Part shown: in pieces, positions 44,124 through 52,259 of the stretch
How the letters are laid out: each line of letters begins with the position of its first letter
Position numbering within the stretch: the stretch's first letter is position 1
Assembly: GCA_963678575.2 (NCBI GenBank)
Contig: CAXXHV010000002.1
Coordinates: forward strand, 1,736,001 to 1,800,000
DNA length: 64,000 bases
Source: Pleomorphochaeta sp963678575
Lineage (GTDB): Bacteria > Spirochaetota > Spirochaetia > Sphaerochaetales > Sphaerochaetaceae
Direction: 5' to 3'
Notes under the pieces: generated by a model
What the model saw: only the letters and a program-made list of their open reading frames with translations
The model's database searches: none
Told to the model about the DNA's origin: nothing
Program-made: the position numbers and the translations under genes

Positions 44124-45398
44124 CTATTTTTTTATAATTACAGATACACCATCAGGGATTACTGTAACTTTTGATTTATTACCTTTTATTTCATAAGCTA
44201 TATCTAAAGCAGTATTTACATCACTTGCATAAATAAAACCCATTTTTTCAACAAGCTCTTTTTCAAGCATAGAAACTAGTATTATCTTATATTTCAACAA
44301 AGAAGCGGAAAAACATTGAACACACCATTGCTCAGAAATAGTATCTTCCATGGGTGTTGCTAGAATTCTGTCATATAGTTCTTGGGGTGTCCCACTTTGC
44401 ATCATCTTTCCAAAGTTCTCACCACCTAATCCCGCACTACAGGATGCAACTAAAATTAAAATACCATCTTCTTTCACACACTCTAATGCACTAGATAAAC
44501 CTTTTGGACATTGATATAAATTCTGATCTAAAGGGTAACCACCATTTGTTGTTATAACTATTTCACTTTTTATTGAATTTATACCATTCTGATTTATGAG
44601 TTGATTGCATCCTTTTCTATGAGCTTTTTCAACATCACCCGCATAAGCGGCTACTATTTTCTTTTCATCGTTTAAAAGCACATTTAAAATAAAAGCAATT
44701 TTTGAAATTCTAGCAGCACTAGCCATATCTTCATGTATAGGATTTTTATCAAGAACTCCCGTAGTAGCAAAAGATGATGCAATTTGTGGTGCACTATGAT
44801 TAATATTTACACAAGTTGCCGAAGCAATTCCTGGAAGAATACTTTTTCTTCCCCCCGAAAAACCAGCAAAAAAATGAGGTTCAATAAAACCTTCAGCAAT
44901 CAAAAGATCAGCATCAACAGCTATTTTATTCATTTCAAACTTGGATCCAGAAGGTAGAATACCTAAAAATTGATTATTATCATTATCAAATGCATCATGA
45001 TTAATTATTGTTTGCTCGTTAAAGATTTTACTACCAAATCTTTCAATCATCTCTTCATCAGTCATCCCTCTGTGAAGACCAGTTGCAATTAAAATAGTAA
45101 TTTTTGCAGACTCATTTACTTTTCTTATTTCTTCTAATAGCAATGGCATTGTAATCATACTTGGGACAGCTCTTGTATGATCACTTGTTACTATTACTAT
45201 ATTTTTTTTATCTACTGCAAGTTTTGATAGGGTTTCACTTCCAATAGGATTTGCTAAAGCATCAAGAACAATTTGTTTTTCATTGGGTTTTATTTTTGTT
45301 TCTTCTTGATCAACAGAAATAATACCATTTAATCGGTTTTCATCAATTTTTAATAGCATTTTACTTTGACCATAGGGAAGAAGAATATCCTTTATCAT
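44124..45398 (-). CDS. LarA-family nickel-pincer racemase (lactate racemase-like)
   Basis: 424 residues. The catalytic set of Lactobacillus LarA (H108, H174, K184, H200) is matched here at H109 (GLHRGMT), H175 (EPHFFAGF), K185 (SGGRKSILPG) and H201 (NINHSAP), with the DHTR motif at 73-76. K185 would carry the nickel-pincer nucleotide. LarA homologues racemise or epimerise various 2-hydroxyacids, not only lactate. The cofactor genes larB/larC/larE are not in this window. It is first in an operon with a UxaA-type dehydratase and a GntP permease, so the substrate may be a larger hydroxyacid. Confidence 0.9.
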   Translation of the reverse strand: MIKDILLPYGQSKMLLKIDENRLNGIISVDQEETKIKPNEKQIVLDALANPIGSETLSKLAVDKKNIVIVTSDHTRAVPSMITMPLLLEEIRKVNESAKITILIATGLHRGMTDEEMIERFGSKIFNEQTIINHDAFDNDNNQFLGILPSGSKFEMNKIAVDADLLIAEGFIEPHFFAGFSGGRKSILPGIASATCVNINHSAPQIASSFATTGVLDKNPIHEDMASAARISKIAFILNVLLNDEKKIVAAYAGDVEKAHRKGCNQLINQNGINSIKSEIVITTNGGYPLDQNLYQCPKGLSSALECVKEDGILILVASCSAGLGGENFGKMMQSGTPQELYDRILATPMEDTISEQWCVQCFSASLLKYKIILVSMLEKELVEKMGFIYASDVNTALDIAYEIKGNKSKVTVIPDGVSVIIKK

Positions 45399-45428
45399 TT
45401 TTTCTCCTCAATAATACATGCACAATAT

Positions 45429-45458
45429 ATAATGAATGATGCATGCATCATTCATTAT
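45429..45458. promoter_or_regulatory. 30-bp perfect palindrome, probable operator between racemase operon and GntR gene
   Basis: The half-site ATAATGAATGATGCA (45429-45443) is followed with no spacer by its exact reverse complement (45444-45458). It lies 30 bp from the racemase start and 158 bp from the divergent GntR-FCD start. A dimeric repressor site is the obvious reading; there is no T-run to suggest a terminator. Binding by the adjacent GntR protein is inferred. Confidence 0.75.
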
Positions 45459-45616
45459 TCTCTTATTATTATTACAGATGCTATATTTGTCAAGAAAAAA
45501 ACTTTGTTTAGTAAATGTTTATGTTTTACACTATTTAAAAGTGTTTAATCAAAAACAATAGCCTTTTATAAAGTTTAATAGTATATTTAAATAACAATTA
45601 ATTACTGAGGAAAAAA

Positions 45617-46294
45617 ATGGAGAAAGAAAAAAACAGAATTGTCAAAACTATAAAAGAACAAGTTTATCAAATTTTAAGAGATGATATTATTTCTGGCAAA
45701 TATGCTCCTGGAGATAAGATAAGTGAAGTTGATGTTGCCTCTCAATTAAATGTAAGCAGATCTCCTGTTCATAGTGCAATAAATGAATTAATTGGAGAAG
45801 GACTATTAGATAGTACCCCAAATAAACCTGTTACTGTTAGAAAATTATCAACAAAACAAATATTAGACATATATGAATATAGAGTACTAATTGAACACTT
45901 TAGCATTCAAAAAATCATAGAAAAAAATGATCCAGTTTGTTTTAAAAAATTATTAGAATTCAAAGATAAATTTTTAAAATTAAGTGATTATTCTAAAATT
46001 CATCAATATATTTTAATTGATGCTCAATTCCATCAATTTCTTGTTGATTGTAGTGGAAATGATGTTGTCTCAGATTGTTATAGAAATTATTCAATTATGA
46101 TTAATCCTTTTAGAGCAAATTCTCTTTTAAGTAAAAAGAGATTTGAAGAATCTATTGTTGAACACTCTCAAATAATTGATTTTATCATTTTAAAAGATTT
46201 AAATAATGCAATCAAAAAGGATAAAGAGCATCTGGGATTAGCTAAAATGGAAGTTGAAAAATATTTAAAAGAAAAAGATTCGTCAAATAATTAA
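45617..46294 (+). CDS. GntR-family regulator with FCD ligand domain
   Basis: 225 residues. N-terminal winged helix with IISGKYAPGDKISEVDVASQLNVSRSPVHSAINELIGEGLL, followed by an FCD all-helical domain containing IYEYRVLIEHFSIQKI, DAQFHQFLVDCSGN and SIVEHSQIIDFI, whose Asp/His residues usually bind a metal and a carboxylate ligand. It is divergent from the racemase/dehydratase/permease operon and so probably responds to the hydroxyacid that operon degrades. A terminator follows 50 nt after the stop. Confidence 0.92.
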   Translation: MEKEKNRIVKTIKEQVYQILRDDIISGKYAPGDKISEVDVASQLNVSRSPVHSAINELIGEGLLDSTPNKPVTVRKLSTKQILDIYEYRVLIEHFSIQKIIEKNDPVCFKKLLEFKDKFLKLSDYSKIHQYILIDAQFHQFLVDCSGNDVVSDCYRNYSIMINPFRANSLLSKKRFEESIVEHSQIIDFIILKDLNNAIKKDKEHLGLAKMEVEKYLKEKDSSNN

Positions 46295-46343
46295 TAGTTA
46301 TTTTTAATATTAATTATGAGTTATATAACTTTTAAAAAAATAT

Positions 46344-46377
46344 GAGTTTAGATAAAAAAATCTAAACTCTTTTTATT
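46344..46377 (+). terminator. terminator of the GntR-FCD gene
   Basis: GAGTTTAGA (46344-46352) pairs with TCTAAACTC (46361-46369) around an A-rich loop and is followed by five T. Confidence 0.88.
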
Positions 46378-46495
46378 TCTTTGTCTTTTTAAAAATCCCT
46401 GAATTTGTTTATATAAATTTATATTTAAGAGATTTAGTCTATTGCGTATTGGCAACTAATGATTTTGATATTTTAACTACGAGTGTATTTTTTTC

Positions 46496-46687
46496 GCAAA
46501 AATTGCAAAAGGAAATCAAACTGGAACTTGGTAATTATCTGTAGCTAATTTTAAAAACAATGGGCATGAAATCGGGAAGCTATCCTTCCCCATTTTATTT
46601 GTTCAAGAAGGTGGTTACAAGAATAGAACTTTAGGAATTAATACAAAAAATTTCTTTGAAGGATTTTTATCAACAAGAATAAAATAA
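46496..46687 (+). pseudogene. remnant of an acetylpolyamine amidohydrolase (histone-deacetylase family) gene
   Basis: In one frame, 12 codons (AKIAKGNQTGTW) run into a TAA, and the same frame continues with LSVANFKNNGHEIGKLSFP, then ILFVQEGGYKNRTLGI and NFFEGFL to a normal stop at 46685-46687. LFVQEGGY with LGxNxxNFFxGF is the C-terminus of acetylpolyamine amidohydrolases, about 350 residues when whole. The upstream part is missing; 46434-46495 may hold decayed sequence. So the gene is truncated and interrupted. It lies 4 nt before the msrB stop, on the opposite strand. Confidence 0.7.
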
Positions 46688-46691
46688 TATT

Positions 46692-47228
46692 TTATTTGAA
46701 ATAATTAATATATTCTGCATACCCTTCTTCTTTTAATTTTTCAAAAGGAATAAATCTAAGAGAGGCTCCATTTATACAATACCTTAACCCACCTGCTTCC
46801 TTTGGGCCATCATTAAAAACATGACCTAAATGAGAATCTCCAACTGTGGATTTTACTTCTATTCGCTCCATATTATAGGAAGTATCTTTTATGTAATTAA
46901 TTGAATCTTTATCAATTGGATTACTAAAACTTGGCCAACCACAACCACTATCAAATTTTTCACTTGATAAAAACAAAGGTTCCCCACTTACTATATCAAC
47001 GTATAACCCTTTTTCTTCACTATTGTAATATTTACTACTAAATGGAGGTTCTGTAGCTCCCTTTTGAGTAACATTATATTGCATTGTAGTTAATCTATTT
47101 TTTAAATCTGAGTCTACATTTTTATTATATTCTTTTTCATTTATATTCATATTTTTAAATACTCCTATCAAACATACAATTAAGATAAATCCAATTGTGA
47201 TAATACTTATTATATTTTTCTTTCTCAT
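46692..47228 (-). CDS. msrB: peptide-methionine (R)-S-oxide reductase, membrane-anchored
   Basis: 178 residues: a short N-terminal membrane anchor (IISIITIGFILIVCLIGVF) and an MsrB domain from about residue 45. Family residues are clear: TEPPFSSKYYNSEEKGLYVDI, GCGWPSFS, TVGDSHLGHVFNDGP and the catalytic Cys in LRYCINGASLRFIP. It reduces oxidised methionine in envelope proteins. The usual zinc CxxC pairs are absent, as in a subset of MsrB. It lies just outside the defence island, downstream of the broken aldolase copy. Confidence 0.93.
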   Translation of the reverse strand: MRKKNIISIITIGFILIVCLIGVFKNMNINEKEYNKNVDSDLKNRLTTMQYNVTQKGATEPPFSSKYYNSEEKGLYVDIVSGEPLFLSSEKFDSGCGWPSFSNPIDKDSINYIKDTSYNMERIEVKSTVGDSHLGHVFNDGPKEAGGLRYCINGASLRFIPFEKLKEEGYAEYINYFK

Positions 47229-47344
47229 ATTTTTTCTTTATATTTCTTATAATATAAAAATACTTACAAAAGTTTTCATAGTCAAAAATTGGATTAAATA
47301 CACATTTTAAATAACGAAAATATGTAATACTCTCTATTATAGAG

Positions 47345-47378
47345 ATAACTCCCTACTATGTAAGGAGTTATTCTTTTT
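47345..47378. terminator. aldolase-type terminator, left copy
   Basis: ATAACTCC (47345-47352) pairs with GGAGTTAT (47364-47371), followed by TCTTTTT. It is almost the same as the hairpin at 58228-58262 downstream of the intact aldolase, so it belongs to the duplicated aldolase segment. Confidence 0.75.
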
Positions 47379-47679
47379 ATTCTGCTAATCCATTATCAAT
47401 CTTTAAAAAAGGAACAATACTTTTTTCATTCCAAAGGTAATCAGCAATAAAAAGTCCATCAATTTGCCTATCCATTGTTTTTTCAAATAAGATTGCAGCT
47501 AAAATATGTTCTGAAGTAAAAGATTTACTAGTAATAATACGACTACGCATATTTTGAACTAAATCATACATCTCTTCTTCATTATTATACTGACTCTCAT
47601 CAATGCCATAAGCTTTTAATGCCTTAGGAGTACTTCCACCACTTTGGTCTAACGCAGCAATAAAACCATCAAAATTTTT
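47372..47679. repeat. 308-bp direct repeat, left copy (with 58914-59221)
   Basis: By eye this segment matches 58914-59221 at every position except two (47379 A versus 58921 G, and one base in the codon Ile/Thr). The two copies lie in the same orientation and bracket the restriction/RloC-like island. Such length and identity indicate a recent duplication. Confidence 0.9.
47377..47679 (-). pseudogene. fragment of a class I fructose-bisphosphate aldolase gene
   Basis: It encodes residues 10-109 of the intact aldolase at 58355-59248, with one substitution (Ile for Thr88). The first nine codons are lost; the frame upstream runs into TAG. After NGLAE the frame ends in TAA where the intact gene continues EQKDG. 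The 3' junction falls in the shared string AAAAAGA, which occurs both inside the gene and just before its terminator, so a deletion by microhomology removed the rest. It is a non-functional copy. Confidence 0.88.
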
Positions 47680-47738
47680 AACTAATCTCTAATTATCGAA
47701 AAGAATCATTCTTATCCTGTAATTTACAAATAAGAAAA

Positions 47739-50276
47739 TTAATCTACTCGTTTATTAAAGTCTTTAATCCAAGTTTTGAAAATTTCACAATCCTTTTTCA
47801 AATCCTCAAAACAAATAGAAGGCGCAGGTACATCATCTGGTTGTGAATGTTCAAAATAAGAATATTTTGTCATATTATCATCAAGTAATTTGCAATCATC
47901 TTCATTAATTAAATATAGTTTTTTTACATTATTTGGATGTATTACACCAAACCGTTCAACAGTTGAACCTAGTAATATTGTTTCTATTGATAGTTCAATC
48001 AATTTACGATATGTTGAACAACATGAATTTATCCATTCTTTATAGTTATTAATAAACAAGTCAAGATTCTCTTTTTTATTTTTAATGTATTTATTAATAT
48101 TGTCAATGAGTTTATTTAATTCTGTTTTAACATTCGAGTTCCCCAGTATTGGATCTGTAAGACTAATACCAGCCCCTAATCCATTAATATTTTCTATTTG
48201 TATTATTCTATATATGGAACTCGAGATTTCTTTAGATAAATTGGCTATAAATGAAAGTCTATGTGTAAATACAATAACTTGACGAATTTGTGATAACTCT
48301 TTTAAGAAGATTGAAAGACTTTTTTCATATTCAAAATCAAGAGATGATATAGGATCATCAAAAATAAAAGGAGTAATATGTTCTGCAAGACTTGATTCTG
48401 CAATTACAGCTGCAAGGGATACAATTCTCCTTTCCCCATTACTTAATATGGATTGTATTTCAGCATCCGAATCACAATCAGTTAATTTTAGACAAAATGT
48501 ACTTCTCCCCTTTTTGGGAGAACGAACACTTAGTTCTACTTTTATTTTTTCTGCACCTAATTTTTTGAGAGATTCATTGAATTTAAAAACAAATTTATCT
48601 GTCAATAATTCTTTTCCCAAATTTTTAGCTTTCGTTGTAATTTTATTTGTTTTAGTCAAAGAAATTGCTTTTGTATAAATCTCAAGCTCAGTTAAATAGA
48701 TTTGTTGTTTTTTTAATTCTTCTTTATGATCAAATATCCATTTTTTAGCTTGGAGTTCAAGTAATTGTTCTTTCAATTTTGGTTGATTCTCAGAATCTAA
48801 ATCTTTTTCATGTTGCTCTTTTAAGGTTTCTAAATTAGCTTTAAAATCAATGAGAGCACTGAATTCATCAGTCATAGAAAGAAATTGTGGATGATTAAAT
48901 TTATCAGCCAATGAATTTCGTTCTTTATCCGTCCATGATTTAATTTTTTTTATATTAGAAACAAATGCTTTTATTTGTACTTCTTCTATTTCTAAGTATT
49001 TGATAATTTCAAATACTTCATCTAGGTTAATTAAAATTTGAAATATACTATGTTTTAAATACTTTCTGTATGCTTGATCATATTGCTCCGAGATGGTTCC
49101 ACTAACATAATTATTAAAATTAATCATTCGGTTTTTAGATTTTTCATCAAGTTTTTGATGGCACAACACACATACAGCATCATTTGAAACATTTGGATAA
49201 GAAATATTAGAATATACTTCTTTCTCTGAATAGTTTTTAGCAGCATGCCATAATTCTTTCCAAGTTTCAGACCCAACCCCACATATGATTGATTCGGAAG
49301 ATAATACTCTTGTTGCTTCTGAGACTAAAACTTTTTTTTCAATTGCAAAATTTGCTAGTTCTGATAATTCTTTAAGTGAATTTTCAGATACTATAGAAAT
49401 TATAGATTCATAATATAAAATTAATTTGGAAAGTTTCAATATTTTATTCTCAGTTTCTTTTAAAGCGTTAACAACTTTTGCAGTATCAAGACGATTAATA
49501 ATATTGATTAAATCACTTTCTTCTTTCTCATCCCAAAGAATTGATTTAATATAATCATCTGAAACATTGTTTTTACTTACCTCAAAAAGATTTCCAACTT
49601 TTGTTTTTGAATAACTTATAGGCAGTATTGATAATGGTGAAACCAGCATATTCTGTTTTTCAGTAAGGTTTTGTTTTATTAGATCATAAAAATCTGAAAG
49701 ACTTGCTAAAAATTGTAGGCTTGATGGTATATAACTACAATCATTCTGTCCTAATAACAAGGACTCTTTTGAATCCCTAAATATATCAATATTTCTAAGA
49801 GGGTTATTATCACTCGAAAATTCTTCTAATACAGGATAAGTAAATTCAGATTCAGAATCATTAAATTTATATTTAATTAAATATTGTTGTTTTTCTTTTT
49901 TAGATTTGTAAATATTGTTAATAAGCTTAACATTAATAGGATTTCTAGCATTATCAATAATATTAACATAACTAGTTTTACCAGAACCATTACGTCCATA
50001 AATAAGGCTCAAGTTAGGGGAAAAAGTTATTTTAGAAGAAGAAGATAATTGACTTATCCCTGAAATTTTTTCAAGAGAAAGTAATTCAATTTTTGCTGTT
50101 TTTTCTGAAAAACTAAGAGTAGGAAAGCCCGAAGAAAGGTTCAAAGTTTGTTTAGCTTCCTCCAGACATAATTTTAAAGCATCTGGAATTGTTGATTTGC
50201 TGATAGGTTTATTAGTTCTTAAAATTTCTTGAATCCACAAGGGTTGCCCGGATAGCCAGGAAATTAAATCATCCAT
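47739..50276 (-). CDS. RloC/PrrC-like AAA_13 ATPase, candidate tRNA anticodon nuclease
   Basis: About 845 residues from ATG 50274-50276, with GGAG 9 nt upstream (in-frame starts 15 and 24 nt earlier are weaker). Walker A GRNGSGKTS (94-102), long coiled coils, a central CVLCHQ (C369, C372) resembling a zinc hook, signature LSNGERRIVSLA (611-622) and Walker B FIFDDPISSLD (637-647). The C-terminal 100 residues contain RKLIE (R757, E761) and H780/H810, recalling the Arg-xxx-Glu...His set of the HEPN anticodon nucleases PrrC and RloC. It lies by a type I restriction system, as prrC does. The nuclease role is inferred. Confidence 0.72.
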   Translation of the reverse strand: MDDLISWLSGQPLWIQEILRTNKPISKSTIPDALKLCLEEAKQTLNLSSGFPTLSFSEKTAKIELLSLEKISGISQLSSSSKITFSPNLSLIYGRNGSGKTSYVNIIDNARNPINVKLINNIYKSKKEKQQYLIKYKFNDSESEFTYPVLEEFSSDNNPLRNIDIFRDSKESLLLGQNDCSYIPSSLQFLASLSDFYDLIKQNLTEKQNMLVSPLSILPISYSKTKVGNLFEVSKNNVSDDYIKSILWDEKEESDLINIINRLDTAKVVNALKETENKILKLSKLILYYESIISIVSENSLKELSELANFAIEKKVLVSEATRVLSSESIICGVGSETWKELWHAAKNYSEKEVYSNISYPNVSNDAVCVLCHQKLDEKSKNRMINFNNYVSGTISEQYDQAYRKYLKHSIFQILINLDEVFEIIKYLEIEEVQIKAFVSNIKKIKSWTDKERNSLADKFNHPQFLSMTDEFSALIDFKANLETLKEQHEKDLDSENQPKLKEQLLELQAKKWIFDHKEELKKQQIYLTELEIYTKAISLTKTNKITTKAKNLGKELLTDKFVFKFNESLKKLGAEKIKVELSVRSPKKGRSTFCLKLTDCDSDAEIQSILSNGERRIVSLAAVIAESSLAEHITPFIFDDPISSLDFEYEKSLSIFLKELSQIRQVIVFTHRLSFIANLSKEISSSIYRIIQIENINGLGAGISLTDPILGNSNVKTELNKLIDNINKYIKNKKENLDLFINNYKEWINSCCSTYRKLIELSIETILLGSTVERFGVIHPNNVKKLYLINEDDCKLLDDNMTKYSYFEHSQPDDVPAPSICFEDLKKDCEIFKTWIKDFNKRVD

Positions 50277-50430
50277 TATTATATGCTCCATACATAACAA
50301 TATATAATTAAAGATATAAACGTCTTTTTTTAGTTTTATAACTTTATTATCCCATATTTCTAAATCTTTATTTCTAAAACTTTTATAATTTTTAAGTTTA
50401 GTACCATTTCTTACGAGATACTATTTTAAG

Positions 50431-52206
50431 TTATAAAAACCCCTCTAAGCCTTTAGCTTTAATCAATTCAATGGCTTTTAATTCTTCTTCAGAAAGCTTT
50501 TCTTTCCCCGAATTAACGTAATTAGAAATCCAACTTTCAAAGATATCCATAATTCTATCTGATATTCTTATATCTCGTTCCATTATTTGTTCTAATTTCC
50601 AGTTTGTCAAATTCAATTCATCTAAATCTTTGACAATTGATATACAAGATTTTTTATACGATTCTTTTTTCTTTGTAAAATAATCATTACTAGCAACAAT
50701 ATTCAACCGCTTCTCAAAAGGGATTTTATTTCCTAAATGCTCAATGAAGTTATTAACCTCTTCGTCTGAAATATTAGGGAAATAGGACGTTTGCCATTTC
50801 TTCGGCAATATATGTTCGACTTCCCATTTGTTAGGTAACAATTTTGTTTGCTTTTTATTATCATAAGCTATTAATTTTAACAACATTCTAACAACATTTC
50901 TATGAGGATTCTTTAATTCTTTTTTAATTTCATCTTTACCTACTGTTTTAAATTCAATCCTGGGTTTTTCATTGATGATAATTTCTGCATTTAAATTAAG
51001 TATATTTTGTTTTACTGCATTTACTGTAGGGGTTACTATATATCGACTACATAGATTAACAAACAACCACTTTAAGAAATCCAAGAAATTCTTTTCAAAG
51101 TTTGTAGCCTGTTTATATTGCAAATAATAATTTACCACTGGATATTTCCAAAATTCATTTGGATATGAATTTAATATATCTAGGATTTTTAAAATTTCAA
51201 AATTACTAGACCATGTCTCTTCCTCTAATTGTTCATTATTATTTACCACACTCCAAAAATTTAGAATAGAATTCAAATAATCCAAAAGGTTAGAATCAAA
51301 TAATCTAGAAAAGCCATTACCTGAATAATACTTCCTTAACCCTGGCGTTGTCGTTTTACGGTCATTTTCCAATGCGCGTAAATAAAACATGTAATAGTAA
51401 AAAAGCTTCTGGATACTTTCACCTGCATATTCAGCCGATGCACTAATCTCTTGCCATTTCATAATAAATTCATCTCTTGTTTTAGTTTCTTTAATGTTAT
51501 TATAAATTTTTGCTTTAAATATATCTGCATCTGACAAGGGCAACCCTCTATCATTGAGGGTTGAAAATATTGTTAAAGCAGTATCTTGGCTGTCAGCCTT
51601 TATAGGCAATACTATAGCTTTATTTAATATATTATTAATAAAACTATAAAAAGTTAAAGTCTCTTCCTTTGCATACTCATCAATTAATTTTTTACATAAT
51701 TCATAATTTTTGGAGTAATTATCTTTTGCCTTTTTTTCTGCAATTCCTGTCTCCAATATATTTGTTAATATTGCATTATACTCAGACTCAAAAACCCTAG
51801 ATTCTAATAAGGATTGATTTTTATTAGCCTTACCAGTTAACTCATTAGTTTGCCATAGAGCTGGCTCAATTTGCCGAATAAAATTAGTTCTTTCATCGCT
51901 ATGATCCATTTTTTCAATCTTAGTGTATATTGCGCGTAATAATAGACATAAAGTAGTTATCCTCTGCTGCCCATCTATAATTTCTTGTTCCTTATCACTA
52001 TTTGTATAAGACACGATAGTACCTAAAAAGTATGGAGAATTAATTTGGTCTTGTTTATACTCAATCAAATCATCAAATAATGTTTGTACTTCTTCATCAG
52101 TCCAAGCATAAGGTCTTTGATATTCAGGAATAATAAATTTTTCCTCTTTTCCCAGTCCAAGAAATTCCTTAACACTTTTCTTATTAATTTCTATTGTAGT
52201 AGACAT
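50431..52206 (-). CDS. DUF262/DUF1524 protein (GmrSD-like type IV restriction family)
   Basis: 591 residues. The N-terminal DUF262 domain has IPEYQRPYAWTDEEVQTLFDD and the motif IIDGQQRITTL (DGQQR, near residue 78), used for nucleotide binding in GmrS-like proteins. The C-terminal DUF1524 domain holds WEVEHILPKKWQ, then EHLGNKIPFEKRLNI, an HNH-like nuclease centre. Fused GmrSD proteins cut DNA with modified bases, mainly phage DNA; related proteins serve other defence roles. The start has GAGGAGG upstream. It lies 53 nt after hsdR in the same direction. Confidence 0.87.
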   Translation of the reverse strand: MSTTIEINKKSVKEFLGLGKEEKFIIPEYQRPYAWTDEEVQTLFDDLIEYKQDQINSPYFLGTIVSYTNSDKEQEIIDGQQRITTLCLLLRAIYTKIEKMDHSDERTNFIRQIEPALWQTNELTGKANKNQSLLESRVFESEYNAILTNILETGIAEKKAKDNYSKNYELCKKLIDEYAKEETLTFYSFINNILNKAIVLPIKADSQDTALTIFSTLNDRGLPLSDADIFKAKIYNNIKETKTRDEFIMKWQEISASAEYAGESIQKLFYYYMFYLRALENDRKTTTPGLRKYYSGNGFSRLFDSNLLDYLNSILNFWSVVNNNEQLEEETWSSNFEILKILDILNSYPNEFWKYPVVNYYLQYKQATNFEKNFLDFLKWLFVNLCSRYIVTPTVNAVKQNILNLNAEIIINEKPRIEFKTVGKDEIKKELKNPHRNVVRMLLKLIAYDNKKQTKLLPNKWEVEHILPKKWQTSYFPNISDEEVNNFIEHLGNKIPFEKRLNIVASNDYFTKKKESYKKSCISIVKDLDELNLTNWKLEQIMERDIRISDRIMDIFESWISNYVNSGKEKLSEEELKAIELIKAKGLEGFL

Positions 52207-52259
52207 CTATTCACCTCCTCATATATTTATTTTAATTATTTAATCTTTATCCAATCTTT

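Noticed and set aside
41048..45398. Naming the UxaA pair altronate dehydratase or sulfolactate sulfo-lyase
   Set aside because: Both reactions occur in this family and nothing in the neighbourhood decides between them.
47377..47571. A small stand-alone protein starting MYDLVQNMRSRIITSKSFT
   Set aside because: It is an internal piece of the aldolase with no start signals of its own; recorded as a pseudogene.
47372..47679. The 308-bp repeat as an integrase attachment-site duplication
   Set aside because: Core sites are usually tens of bases, no integrase or tRNA gene is present, and the repeat covers an internal piece of the aldolase gene; homologous recombination or gene duplication fits better.
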